Assembly (NCBI GenBank): GCA_033085395.1
Contig: JANQBS010000194.1
Location: 1 to 64,000, forward strand
Direction: 5' to 3'
DNA length: 64,000 bases
Origin: Xanthoparmelia taractica
Taxonomy: Eukaryota > Ascomycota > Lecanoromycetes > Lecanorales > Parmeliaceae
The notes below the pieces were generated by a model. The model had not been told where the DNA came from. It searched no databases and was given only the letters and a program-made list of their open reading frames with translations. The translations under genes were made by a program, and so were the position numbers. Below, piece by piece: positions 21,949-33,864 of the stretch; position 1 is the first letter of the stretch; every line of letters starts with the position of its first letter.

Positions 21949-23247
21949 TCAGATGGTTCCCCAGTCGTCCTCTTCATCACCGTCGTCATCATAGTCGGGT
22001 TTGGGGTCTGGGACAGTCTTTCCACCAACGTATGACGGTACGACCACAGGAGCAGCTCGACCTCCAGGAAGTCTAGCAAATCGGGATCGTGCATCACGCT
22101 ATGTACTACAGTCAGTGCTCGGCATCAAAATCTAGTTGGGTCACGCACCTCCTCCCTAGCAATCCGAGCTTTCTCACGAGGGTCAGCAATAGTACTATCG
22201 CTGTCATCGCTGCTATCGGCAGTCGAAGCAGGGCGAACCATCTGATGAGCGTTGCCCTGCCGGTCGAACCCTGTGAACATTGCACCGCTTGTAGGTTTGA
22301 CAGGTTCTGCGTTGTTCTCTTTGACGAATTGTTGCCACTTGCCGGCCCCTGCAGGGACTCGAACCCATTTGGTAGCTGTGGCAGAGGCGCTGGTGACTGT
22401 CCGGCTGGCCGACGGCTCTGAACTGTGACCATTACTGGAGAGGCTCAAAGATCTAAGGTTCTTGTTTAGGTCATGATCAGAACCAGAGGAGAGAGGAACT
22501 CCTGCGCTGGACTCAGTCTCACTGAATGTCGACTGGCAATAGAGTCAGTCGTTATTCTGAACAAGACCAAAGAATCTTTACGCACGTTCTCATGAGCGTT
22601 GCTAGTGTCATCGTCAGAGTCGGAATCATCATCGTCTTCGTCCAACTGGCTGATAACGTGGCTAAGGTAGCTGCCTTCGACAGGCGTTTCTCCATTTAAC
22701 ATCGCCACGCAAGTGATGCACCTCTAGTAGTGTTGTTAGGCATATGCTCAGAAAGTTGGGCAATGTAATTTGTGCTACATACCGCGTTCTCCCCAAGCCG
22801 ACGCTGTGCTTTGGCGAATCCGTCGAGGTCCTTCACCTCTTCACAAATACAGCATTCCAGCTCAGTGACCTGCTTCGGTGTGCAGGAGACACAAGGAACC
22901 CATCCTTCGATGGTGACATTCCCAACCTGACCGGTTGCCATGCCGTTCTGGAGCTCGAGCTGTTGAATTGTGGAGAAGAAGTTCACGGCCTTGGTTTTGT
23001 TGCAAACAGCGCATTTGATCCTAAAACAATCAGTAGGAGAACTCGTTCGACGGACCAGGTTCTGATTGACGCTTACTTTGGGGGAAGCTTAACGCTCTGC
23101 AATCTAATTGAGGGCTTAGCTACGTACGTATATAATGCACAGCGACCGGTTGTAAAAGTCGTAGCCTGTAGACAAAGCGAACACCTACCGTCGCTTCTTC
23201 TCGTCGCTGTAGCCACCAGCGTAGACGGATCGTAGTAGCTTTGGCAT
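21949..23247 (-). CDS. Stc1-domain heterochromatin protein
   Basis: Six exons on the minus strand: 23189-23247, 23077-23103 (27 bp), 22783-23020, 22586-22723, 22149-22532 and 21949-22098, giving 331 residues. The N-terminal Stc1 domain (about 28-125) has four CxxC pairs (CAVC, CVSC, CCIC, CITC) in a tandem zinc-binding layout, with KTKAVNFFSTIQQLELQNG and WVPCVSCTPKQVTELECCIC. In fission yeast Stc1 links the Argonaute-containing RITS complex to the Clr4 histone H3K9 methyltransferase complex, so RNAi can direct heterochromatin. The rest is disordered: a DEDDDDSDSDDD run, Ser-rich segments, a conserved KWVRVPAGAGKWQQFVKEN block, an RDARSRFARLPGGR segment, and an acidic end EEDDWGTI. Function in this fungus is inferred from the domain. 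Confidence 0.85.
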
Positions 23248-26071
23248 GATGTATAGGAGACCTGAGAGAACTTATCTTCTCAGCTTGATGTAGATGAGAA
23301 CGGTTGTGGTGATATGTTACTTACGGGCGTGATGTTTTGGGTTGGAATTTGTCCACTGAGTTGAGGTAGCTGTAATTGTACGAAGTCCCTCTGAGGTCGC
23401 TGTTTACTCGAGTGTTGATTGACGTGGTAAATGAGCTTGGAAGGGTTTGAAATGAGCCTGATGATGTCGAAAGCCTGGGGTCGATGATAACCACGAAAGG
23501 TGTATGAGCAAGGATAAGTTAGAGACTGGGAAATGGAAGAAAAGAAGATGTAGATCGAGGTAGCACAGGGTTGGAAAGAAGGAAGAAGGATTATTCTGGT
23601 GGAGAATGATGTACGGAGATGACGGGTGCTAAATCCACTTGACGACTTCGACGATTCTCAAACCTCACTTCCTAACACCGCAATGACCGGAGCTTTCATG
23701 CCCATACATTTATGCCTGATTTGAAGAGGGGAGATGCGTACACTGAAGCAGACAAAGAGGAATTGCTGAGCGATAGGAGTCAAAAGCACCACTGTTACTG
23801 CCCCCGAGGTGTTGTTGCTACCATTCTTCACACATATAACGCTAACGGTAATACCACCGGCAACACGCAGCAAGATCATGTGTCTCATTTCTGCACTTCA
23901 TCGTGTCTTGCATAGCTGCAAGTACCCTTCATATTCAACGAATACTGCGACCTGGTCTGTTGGCGGGGTATGAAGGATGCACACAGCAATTGCAAGGTCA
24001 CGAAACAGCGCAAACAATTGTTGCTTCAACATCAAACTAGAGTGGGCCTCTTCACATCCTGATTTCCAATACGGATTTCCGTCTTACGAGCGTCGAGTGG
24101 GCACTTCATGCCATGAGATCTTCTTCGTCTCTCCAGGGTTCTCTTTCTGAAGACTGCTTGATGCTTAGCGCCATTCACGCAAACCAGCATCGTTGGCTTC
24201 AACTTCAATATCAAAGTCATCAATACCTGCGACGAAGATCGATCTGACCCGTCGCTTACGGCAGTCTTCGTTTCCCAACCAAGGCTATGACAGTGCGACC
24301 AATGCTCCCCACAAGCAGGCGATGAGAAGGCTCGACGATCATCATGGCCCTAAATTCTACGTGTGGCTTCCAACATCCCAGATTTGTGGGTTTCCGTTCC
24401 CCCCGATAGCCCGGTCTATTAGACGGAGATTAGTCCAATGAGCATCAAGTCCGATCCTCCACAGCCTGGTCCGCCAATTGGATAGTCAGGGACAGAGCGG
24501 TCTTGCAGGGACTGCCTAGTACTTTTCCAGATTTAGGGAGGAGATACAGGGTTGCTTAGCTTCACCGTTCCTTGATTTCCGTGCGGGCAAAAAGGACCAG
24601 GAGAAGCAATTGCCGGCACGGCCCTGGGCCGGCAGCCAGAAGAAAAGGAGAAATAAAAACCCTCGTGTTCCAACGCTTCCTCAAAACAGGTGGCTGGGGA
24701 ATAATGGCAACGAACGATATCAACGTTCGAGCGATTGGCTTGTTGGGCTTATCCTGGGTGGGGAAGGCGAGCGCATCATGCTGCAGGAACTGCCTTTGTT
24801 TAATCATGCTACTCGCCCTGCTGCATGCATAACCTCCGGCGCATATTTGAGCTCTGAGCTCCGTTTGTTATGTTGTACGCTCCTTTTTTGATGCCTGATA
24901 AAAAAGTATCCTAAGGGAAGGGCGAGATTGAATTTTATTTGGAGTAGTGAACCCTCTCGATCGGTTTTATGGGAGGCAGTGACTTAGCGCATAAGACAGA
25001 AATCGGCCGTATCATGACTCCTGGCATTATCCTGGCATTCCCCTTTGGGTAGCACCCTAGTATGGGTAGCACAGTAGATTGTGCTTAGTGTAAAATCGGG
25101 CTGGTCTTTCGCCTCTGATGCTCAACCACGTTTCCTACGCGGCGGGGCCCCCTCCTTTTCCAGCCGAAATCTAATTAGGGAACGAGTGAACGCCAGAGGT
25201 TTCATCACAATCACGCCCTAGCACACCTCCCCTTCTAGACTACCTTACCAGTCTCACTCTCACCCTCTACATCTCTGTGCTTTCCATCATCCTCCTTTCT
25301 ACATCTCACCGCTACATCTATTATCACTCTTTAAATAAGCCGTGAGTCTCCCTCCAGTCTTGGCAGCTGAACACTTGAAACCCTTTGGTCTGTATGCATG
25401 CTGACAGGACGCGGCCGAAAGAGCGTACCACCCATAATTCGCGCACCATCTAACAACGAGCTATTATTTTCATTCATTCCTACCTGATCTATCTATAATA
25501 ATACCAAAAAAATATCGAAGGCAGACACGAGGCGGACGTCATTGATGGCACGAGTGGTTGGCGAACATTCCTCAAACATACCCCCCAGTCACCTGTAGCA
25601 ACGCACCTCAATTCCAAGCCTTTGGTCATCCAGCTGTGACGCGATAAAGAGTTTCCATGGTCGTTGAAGCTGCTCAAGCTTGATTGGGTGTGGAAGTCAT
25701 CGGGATTTGGTTGTGACCTGCCATTCTACACTCGGCTTCTCTATTGCCTCGACTCGCAGCATCAATACCGACTACCATTCCTTCAGACGCATCCATCAAG
25801 CTCAATGCGACACCAAGTGCCCAGCTTCCAATCTATATACAGCAAAGTGGACAACCTACTACAAAAAAGCTAGTCTCACAAGCCATCGAGCAGTCTTGCG
25901 GTTACAATTGCAAGCAAGGAGTTGACTCCCATCGACTATTAATGTGTCAAGGGATTCGGAGCCAGATTCTTCATCATTTATAGCTGGTGGCGGTCTCAGA
26001 ACTTCGAAAGGCAAAGTCCATCGAGCAGAGATCAACGGTGTGATCTCAATTTGACCTTTGGAGCCGTCGCG
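23248..26071. other. Long divergent intergenic region, 2.8 kb
   Basis: Lies between the Stc1 gene (-) and the kinase gene (+) and should contain both promoters. A minus-strand frame at about 23905-24260 reads protein-like in blocks (FVAGIDDFDIEVEANDAG, then LMLKQQLFALFRDLAIAV, DQVAVFVEYEGYLQLCK) broken by two TAA/TGA-type stops, and may be a decayed exon. A long 5' leader of the kinase transcript is likely, with small upstream ORFs around 25660-25980. No other gene seen. Confidence 0.45.
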
Positions 26072-28676
26072 ATGGCAGTCACGCCTGAGTTTCCTCCCCG
26101 GTTGGCAGCTAACGGTTCGCTATCTGCCATGTGTCTAGAGGATAAATTTGAACTCCTGAAAGAGATTGGCGATGGTAGCTTCGGTAGTGTCGCTTTGGCT
26201 CGTGTCCGAACGGCCGGCGCTCACATCGCTCGACGAGGCACTATGGTAAGCGTCCATTACTACATGGATATGGCAGAGACTCACAATTTGCCAGGTCGCT
26301 ATTAAGACAATGAAGAAGACATTCGATTCTTTTGGTCCATGTTTGGAACTTCGAGAAGTCATTTTCCTGCGGTCATTACCGGTCCATGCTCATCTCGTCC
26401 CGGCTCTCGAAATCTTCCTAGATCCAATGTCGAAAAAGCTACACATCTGCATGGAGCATATGGATGGAAATCTGTACCAGCTAATGAAAGCACGTGAGCA
26501 TAAATGCTTGGACAGCAGCAGCGTCAAGAGTATTCTTTTCCAGATCTTGTCTGGTCTTGGCCATATCCATAATCATAACTTCTTTCATCGTGACATCAAA
26601 CCGGAGAACATTCTCGTTTCGACGTCGTCACCTCACGACGGCAACACTACCTTCCGGAGATACTCTTCAATCGTCACGCCTCCTAGTACACCACCCCTGT
26701 ACACGATCAAGATAGCAGACTTTGGTCTGGCCCGAGAAACGCATTCACAACACCCTTACACAACTTACGTCTCTACAAGGTGGTATCGCGCCCCCGAGGT
26801 CCTCCTCCGTGCTGGTGAATATTCGGCGCCGGTCGACATCTGGGCAATCGGCGCTATGGCTGTTGAAATTGCCAACCTTAAGCCGTTGTTCCCTGGTGGT
26901 AACGAAGTCGATCAAGTATGGAGGGTATGCGAGATTATGGGGTCGCCTGGCAATTGGTACGACAAGTCAGGCAAGAAAGTCGGTGGTGGAGATTGGAGAG
27001 ATGGCACTCGACTAGCTCAGAAGCTGGGGTTTTCCTTTCCAAAGGTGCGACTTTCATCTTGATTTCAGTATAGTAGAGATTGACAGATTTCGCAGATGGC
27101 TCCTCATTCTATGGAGACAATCCTTAGAGCACCACAGTGGCCAGTTGCTTTGAGCAATTTCGTCACCTGGTGCCTAATGTGGGATCCCAAGAACCGGCCT
27201 ACGTCAGCGGAAGCTATGAAGCATGAGTATTTCATTGACGCGATTGATCCTCTGCGGCCAAAGTCCTCGGGTTCGCGTCTCCTTGGGAGAAAGCATTCAA
27301 GTATAGACGGCAAGGCTCAGAGAGATTCCAGCGAGGGCGCCGCACAGTCCTCCAGGCCTTCATGGTTCAGAAAGTCACTCATTCGTGATCACTCGCCAGC
27401 CTTGCCCATACAGGTGCCTTCTCCTCAGACACATGTCACATCACCCGACAGGTCCCCGATGTACCATGCCAAGACGGTCGACAATGTTCACCTAGCTGCA
27501 GAGTCTACATCGCCCGCCAGATACCGTCCGTTTGCCAGCAAGCGAGCCACTTGGACAAATGGCACAAATCCTCCGAATGCTGCGCCCATGCCGATTCTCC
27601 CATCCATACGGCCTATATCTCCTTTCTCGGACACTGTGACTGCGCAGTCACACAACCACCCAGCGCATAACCCCGCAGGCCAGGTTACCACGGCAGTCCC
27701 ATCATTCGATCCAAAACCGTCGAAGAAGATCGGCCGGCAATTGTCAGTCCAGTCAAACGGAAACCACTATGCTGACTTCCATCGCCAAGAGGCTGAGCGT
27801 GCCTTAAATGGGCAAAGGGCACCAATGTCGCCTAGCAGTGAGCAAAAGGAAGGCTTTTTCTCTCATCTGCGTAAAAGGGCGCGAAGGTTGTCCGGAAAGC
27901 CTCAAGTACCAGCGCCCCCAAACGTGGATGACGTTGAAGCCAATGCAGGCTGTAGCCCCTGGCAAAGTAATCGAAACTCCATGATTATTGATTCGAACAT
28001 GGATACAATCTTGGAGAAAAGCTTCAACGACGTTGACAAAGCTCTCCAATCAGCTCGTCCACACGCAGAGCCGCTCTCACCATCACCCGAAGTCCCATCT
28101 TCGCACAAACAGCAGCAGGGCCTCTCCATTACCGAGAGCTCCGTGAGTCGTCACCCATCTTTATCAAAGAGCGTAAGCTCCCCAGCTTTAGACTCTTCGA
28201 GCTTCACGGGTGCTGGTGGCCCCATATCGAGCCGAACACGGCGAGCTCTCCACCGCTCGACGCATCCGAGCCATATGTACGATACACCTGACGAGGAAGA
28301 CGAGTTGCTCCATGAGGCTTTGAACGGTGCTCAGAATGCCGCCAAGCGCATAGATCGTCGAAACAAGGTTGAAGAACCGGACTATTTGAAGAAACCTGCA
28401 CAGGTAGACGCTCCTCGACAGCCGTTGCGGGACACGGCCGATAACGTGGCATCTCCGAATCCGTACCCTACTCCCTCGCCATCAGCTAAAAGAAATGGCG
28501 TCCTCTTCGATTCGAACCCCATGAAGGACCCAGTCGAGCCTCTCAAAATTGACAGAACTCGGCCGAAAGAGGACATCCACCCTACCACGAGATGGCCCAC
28601 ACCGCCATACGAAGAGAACGAGTGGGCTGCCTCAGCGGCTGCTAGTATCTTTGCTGCTGGGTCTCTCTACCAATAG
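26072..28676 (+). CDS. Ime2/MAK-type serine/threonine kinase (ImeB-like)
   Basis: Exons 26072-26245, 26295-27044 and 27096-28676 give 834 residues from the first ATG in frame. Kinase motifs are complete: glycine loop GDGSFGSV (33-40), VAIK lysine 62, HRDIKPEN (catalytic Asp 158), DFG (Asp 200), a TTY activation-loop motif (214-216) before VSTRWYRAPE, and MWDPKNRPTSAEAMKHEYF. The Thr-x-Tyr loop and STRWYRAPE place it in the RCK/MAK/Ime2 group, which includes S. cerevisiae Ime2 (meiosis inducer) and ImeB of Aspergillus nidulans (light-dependent control of sexual development). The C-terminal 460 residues are Ser/Pro-rich, basic and low in structure, a likely phosphorylation and regulatory tail. 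Introns are 49 and 51 bp. Role in meiosis or sexual development is inferred from the family. Confidence 0.9.
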
Positions 28677-29583
28677 ACTAACCACCGTCGTTCACATCGG
28701 TGAGGGACATCGAATGCCAATTGTACAATACCGAAAAAACTACGCCGCCAGATGCTCATTCATGCACCAACGCTCACACCATATCTTTGTTCATAGACCG
28801 CCATCATATCAGCCCGATTGCTGGCCACTCAGGCTCCCACCCACCGTCCACGGTAATTAATCGAATCAATCAATCAATCTTACTTGCTTTCTTCGCCACA
28901 TACCCCCAAAGCGGTCTCCATAGACTTATCAGACCAGCTTCGCGAGTGTTATTTGCTAGCTTACAACATATCGACATAATATTAGTGCTATTATCTGTGT
29001 ATCTAACGTCACTCTTTGCTCAAGCATTTTCTTATAAAGTCGGTCATTTGTCATCTAGCTAGATCATCGTTGCCTTTTCCTAAGCCATCGCAACTGGAAA
29101 AATGGAAGCGGACTGTACTATAAGCGCCTTTTTCCTAACTTTAAGCTGGCGGAAGAGGAGAAGTGGGAGTGGACGCTAGTTGCTGGAAAGGAGAAATTCA
29201 TGGCTATTGAGCGAGCCTACGAGCTTGTGGATAGGAACGGTCAATTCAAAAGCAAATTCTCCAATCACTCAAGTTGCGCCATCGTACATGTACGATAATC
29301 TCAAAATTCTTTCGCACCCTATGAGTCTGGCTCATAGCAAGCAGCTGCTCAATACAATTACATGGTGCCAGCCTTGCTTGAGCCCGAACTATCCTCTTTC
29401 ACCTAAGCACAGACGGACCATCCTGAAGGTTTCTCGCGCCCACATTGTCTGGGTGGATGTCGCTAATTACCACCTTTCACACGGTTAGTTCTGATAACGG
29501 AGCCGTGGTAGCCTGATATAGCTTGGTCCCCGCTCTTTCTCCTCTTTGCATTCCTATCCCAACCCATCATTATCGAGTGCATT
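28677..29583. other. Convergent intergenic region
   Basis: 3' regions of the kinase and rrp42 genes. A short AATC tetranucleotide repeat lies at 28861-28880. An ATG-less open frame at 29180-29488 (+) has no family signature. Confidence 0.5.
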
Positions 29584-30762
29584 TCACCCAAACTCGCCCA
29601 ACCCCCCCAAAACCTCCTCCCCCACCCCTCCACCTTCCACGCACATCTGCACCATCCGCCCCAGCACCCCCCTCTTCATGCCCCCCTTCCTAGGCCTCCA
29701 CACCCCCTCTTTCCCGCCCTCTACCTCGACCCCGGCCCCCGCTTGTCCCACCTCTGCCGCGGAAGCGGAGAGCCGTGATGGCGGATCGATCGTCCTTACT
29801 GCCAAGAGGTTGAGACTGGAGGCTCCGACGGATGGGGCGCCGACGGTGACGGCGAGGACGGCGTCCGCGACGGCGAGTTCTTCGCGCGAGGCGTCGAAGA
29901 AGATGTTGTCGGCGACGGCGATGACGAGGAGGGTGATTGGTGGGCGGGCGGGGGAGGTGTTGGTGGAGGAGGAGGAGGAGGAGGAGGAGGAGGACGACGA
30001 CGACGACGGGTAGAGGGGGAGAGAGGCGGCCCAGTCGTCGTTGAAGAGGGGTTCTTCTTCGTCGGCGGATATGGGGGATGGGAGGCGGGTGGAGAGGAGG
30101 GCGAGGTGCGTTGTTAGGGAGAGGAGGGGGAGGGGGTAGCTGTGTGGTGGGGAGAGGAGGAGGATCTGGTCAGTCAATTAGCAGGGATCGTCAGCTGTTG
30201 TCGGTGTGTAGGTAGATTGGAATTGAGAATGAAGAAGATGCAGGTGGGGAGTACGAACATCGATGTAGAGTCGCCAATGCCACCGTGCGTTGATGACCAG
30301 TCTGGTTCTCAGCCCTCCATCCGCGACTAGCCCTTCATGTATCATCTGCGCCAGAAACACGACCATGGCGTCGTCGTCGCGCTGGCCAGGCATATCCACC
30401 GTAACCTCAATCCACTTATCTTCCCCTATGCCCTTCCACCCCTCTCCTTCTCCCTCTCCCTCAATTCCTCCCATCTCCTCATCCTCCCCACTTCCCCTCT
30501 CATCCAGGTCGTCATACCAGCGGCCATTTCCCGGCCCTTGGACTTTCTCAACTTCAGCCTTCACACCGACAATCGCTTCCGTGCCGTCTGCGAAGCACAG
30601 TCTCGCGCTCCCGTTTGCAGAGGGTAGGAGATCTGTTTCTGCTACCAAGGGGCGGAAAGAGGTGGGGGAGCGGGCGTCGGGGCGGATTGGGGGGTGGAGA
30701 GAGAGGGAGGTGTGTAGGTAGGAGAGCTCGGAGGGAGAGAGGAGTGTGGGCGGAGGTGCCAT
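29584..30762 (-). CDS. RRP42: Exosome core subunit Rrp42 (RNase PH-like)
   Basis: Exons 30259-30762 and 29584-30165 (minus strand) give 361 residues. The intron is phase 0 with an unusual GTTCGT donor and a good CTGACCAG acceptor; the join restores WHWRLYIDILLLSPPHSY. Family features are the N-terminal SELSYLHTSL and RPDARSPTSFRPLVAETDLL, SARLCFADGTEAIVGVKAEV, LPLLSLTTHLALL and PPITLLVIAVADNIFFDASR. Rrp42 is one of six RNase PH-like subunits that form the inactive ring of the eukaryotic RNA exosome, which feeds RNA to Rrp44 and Rrp6 for 3'-5' decay and rRNA processing. Odd features are an acidic/Gly insert (GIEGEGEGEGWKG) and a run of 14 serines between conserved blocks, probably surface loops. 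Confidence 0.9.
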
Positions 30763-31430
30763 AGTTGGGATTCCGTTGAGTGGGGGGTTGTGGGAGGGAA
30801 GAAGTTGGGTTTCGCTAGTGCAATTGAGGAGTGTTTCTATATCCCACGAGGTTAAGGAGAAGTGGGAATCCCAGAGACGGCCTCGTTTAGTAGGACTTTA
30901 TCGATGTTTTTCAAGGTTGGATTCTGTTTATTTTGGTCTAGACTCAGTTCCACTTCTCTGCTAAACGCTCAGCACTCTGAATAACTACACAAGTGACCGT
31001 TCCCAAATGCAAGTCTGCCATCTCCATAATCCTTATATGACTAGAGTTCGCAAGCGTTTGATTGGTTCTTTCGTGAGTCAATGATGTCCCCTCGTGTCTG
31101 GAAGCACGAAACTTCCTGAGTCTTGGCCCAAGGCCGCATTTTCCTTGGAAGATTGAGCTCGCTCGAGTTCAGCGAGAATCAGCACACAGAAGTGCTAACG
31201 GACCGAGCCTATGTCACCGTGATCGGCAAGTCTGGTCGAATCGACACTGAATCTCAACGTCTCTGAAGACGATGCTCGAAGTGGATCTGATAAGGACAAC
31301 AGTCGGTATGAGGTAGAACACTGGAGCAAAGATCGTCACTCCTGGTTTATCCGGTCCAAGATAAAGAGGTAAAGATTAGGGAACCGCAGATACACCAGAC
31401 TCAAGCATGGCACCTTGTGGAGTCAGATTC
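30763..31430. other. Intergenic
   Basis: Promoter region of rrp42 and downstream region of the next minus-strand gene. No gene is seen. Confidence 0.5.
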
Positions 31431-32356
31431 CTACCAAATCCCAAGCCACTTCTTGACAGGCTTCTTGCTAGGCTCCCTGTCTTTATCAAAACCCTCTCTA
31501 CTTTCTTCGCTTCTCGCAACTCCCATAGGCTCCAACTCTTGCCCCGGTTCTACACCTACGGGTCTCTGAACAGCCACACCAGCCTTCGCACCCGAACCTA
31601 GAGCCTCCTCATCACTTTTCGGCGTCCATCCACCCAACCCCTGGGCGTTCTCATCCTGCAGCCCATGCGCTATGCGATATGTATTACTCTTCTGGATATC
31701 CTCCACATTCTTCCTTCTCCTCTCAGCCGTCTCGGCGCTTGTTCTTGCAACATCTAATTTGTATACTTCCCACGCTTGCCAGAATGCGGTCATAGGTTGA
31801 GTTAAGAAGTCGCCAGGTTCAGGGAGATGTTCGCGGAACGAGTTGGCAACGCGCCATCTTTCGAAGGCCGTGAATGAGGCGAGGAGGACGAGAGTGCCCT
31901 GGTAGGGTGTTTTAGCATCGCAGCTTGAGAGAAAAATCGGATTTGCCGGTAGTGAATGCAATGATTTAATTGGCCTCTTACCAATGCAATAAATGTATGG
32001 ATGCCGTGACTTGTAAGAAACCAATGCATGAACGTTCCCTCGGGAGGCATCATCCTTGGGTATCTCTTTGTCTCTTGTTCTGTCTTTTGCTCCCCCGTGA
32101 GTTGTGGCCCATATTGGCGTGGAATTTGTTTCTTCAGTCGTTTGCCGTGGGAGGGAGGATTAAATCTCGTGGGCTTCTCGAGCACCCGCGGCTTCGAGGT
32201 ACTCGCGGACGCATTTCGACAGATGGGAGGTGTACGATGGGCTGTCTGCGACAGTTTCACCAACTTAGGTAGCTGAGCGTATGGAGTATATGGAGCGTAT
32301 GGACGCATGTACCCTCGGGGAAGGAGGAAGCGTGGGATTGGAGCACTCATTTTCAT
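31431..32356 (-). CDS. Conserved one-pass mitochondrial-type protein
   Basis: Exons 31982-32356 and 31898 down to 31431 on the minus strand, joined over an 83-bp intron (GTAAGA donor, CTACCAG acceptor), give 280 residues. The ATG at 32356 was taken; 32350 (MSAPIPRF) is two codons on and equally possible. The first 90 residues are basic, rich in Pro/Arg/Ser and poor in acids, typical of a mitochondrial presequence. A conserved block KRYPRMMPPEGTFMHWFLTS leads into one membrane segment (HTFIALGTLVLLASFTAF), then FREHLPEPGDFLTQPMTAFW, a charged helix TAERRRKNVEDIQKSNTYRI and a disordered tail. I remember similar fungal proteins but no function. A mitochondrial inner-membrane location is inferred. 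Confidence 0.65.
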
Positions 32357-32752
32357 TGCTGAGCAGGATCGAACGCTTCGGCCGCGGGAGGTTGACAGGA
32401 TGTGAATGCCAAGGCTAGACACAGCCGCGCTAACCGCAGTCGGTACATATATAAGTTTGAAAGTCAATAATAAAGGCTTTGAATTGAGTTCCCTCCATAA
32501 TCCTTTTCATCGATCAGGTTACGGCTAAGCCAAAACATTCAAAACTATCCTTGGTTCGAAAGACTGGATCTGATGGATTTGGTATCCGGATTAACGCGAA
32601 TCAACGCAAGTCAGGATAACTAGGAACTTGTCACGAATCATCCATCGAACCATCTCCTTATCGAGGCAAAATGCCTGAAGGTACCAGCTCCATGGAAGTT
32701 CATGATATCGCTGAATCTTTCATCGTTTGTTTGCGCCTTTGTCATGCGAAAC

Positions 32753-33864
32753 TTACCATGGATGGCGCTGGTGACCGTCAGTTATTTGGTAGATTAGAGG
32801 CGGTACCCAGAGGCTTACCTTGCCTTCCCATGTCCAGAATGTCCCTGTATCCAGTATGGTCTTCTGCTCAATAACTCGAAGCATACCTGCAACTGATTCA
32901 TCTGCACTTATGATTCCCTCGACTTCCCAACCTAATGATACATTTGCCATGTCTCTTTCCAAGATCAGTCACAGTCTTTACGGAGACGGCGCTGGAGTTC
33001 TCACGTAGCGACTTCGCCTGGATGCATAGCTAGTATAGTCGTAGTATATCTCTTTCGTCCCAATTCCGCAGCCATATGCTAAGCCTGCTCAACAAACACT
33101 ATCCAAGTTGAATCTAAAGCAGAATATTTACCCTGAGCATCTGATTTAGAGCTGCTTTTGACGCAGCGTAAGCTGCAAAGCTAGAAAGGCATGCTTTAGC
33201 ATTGTTTAGCAGTTTTGCGTGACAGCTCTTGCGTACCCGTCTTCGAAATCACGAAAGTCTGTAGCTGAACCAGAATCACTAGACAAGAAAGCGATGCTTC
33301 CGATAGGGATACCAGTGTGCAAAAGTCGCTGAGCAGTAATGATTGGCCCAACAGCATTTGTCCTTAGGTGATCCGAGAAGTTATCAAAAGAGCTGATGGG
33401 CCTCAGCAAGTATTCTTCGTTCTCAAAGACGCAAGCGGAGGTATTACAGTTCAGTGGCTCGCTATATGATCAACACAATGAAGTGAATCATCCCAGATGA
33501 CATAAGAGACCTACATTGGGGTATTGAAGGATTCCGGCGTTTAGAATGACACGATCGATCCTATCAAGGTTTCTCAGTGCAGCTATCTCTCGAACGAAGT
33601 TCTGGTTCGTGTCAGATGTTAGAACCATGCCATGAAATAGGGTCCGTAGAGTACATTGATGCTGGCATCCGAAGCTACATCACATTCAAAGAGCTGGCAT
33701 CTTCCCACAGCTGCGCAGCCTGCCAGAGTCCAAAGCTGGGAAGCTTTTGCTACATCCCGTACAGTGGCTAAGACGTGGTCACCTCGAGCGAGAAGCTGGC
33801 GTACCCATTCGAGTCCAATGCCTCTACTTGCGCCAACGACAACCCAGACGGCTGGCGCAGCCAT
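32753..33864 (-). CDS. Short-chain dehydrogenase/reductase
   Basis: Eight exons on the minus strand: 33655-33864, 33515-33601, 33448-33461 (14 nt), 33237-33401, 33132-33180, 33005-33078, 32819-32954 and 32753-32767, giving 249 residues with every phase consistent. Classical SDR motifs are all present: the Rossmann GASRGIG near the N-terminus, FECDVASD, LNAGIL (the NAG motif), NAVGPIITAQRLL, a Ser in FLSSDSGS, the catalytic YAASK, and HPGEVATDM. It is an NAD(P)-dependent oxidoreductase of the atypical C-factor-like cytosolic type; substrate unknown. It is divergent from cytochrome c with 362 bp between the starts. The high intron density and the very small exons are unusual for 249 residues. 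Confidence 0.8.

Noticed and set aside
22345..22370. GGGACTCGAACCC, resembling a tRNA T-arm
   Set aside because: It lies inside a coding exon of the Stc1-domain gene and has no cloverleaf around it.
26051..26071. Seven extra N-terminal codons for the kinase
   Set aside because: The upstream codon is TTG; the first ATG in frame is 26072, matching the remembered family start.
29546..30013. Plus-strand frame ending in an acidic run
   Set aside because: Antisense to rrp42; the acidic run is the reverse of its serine codons.
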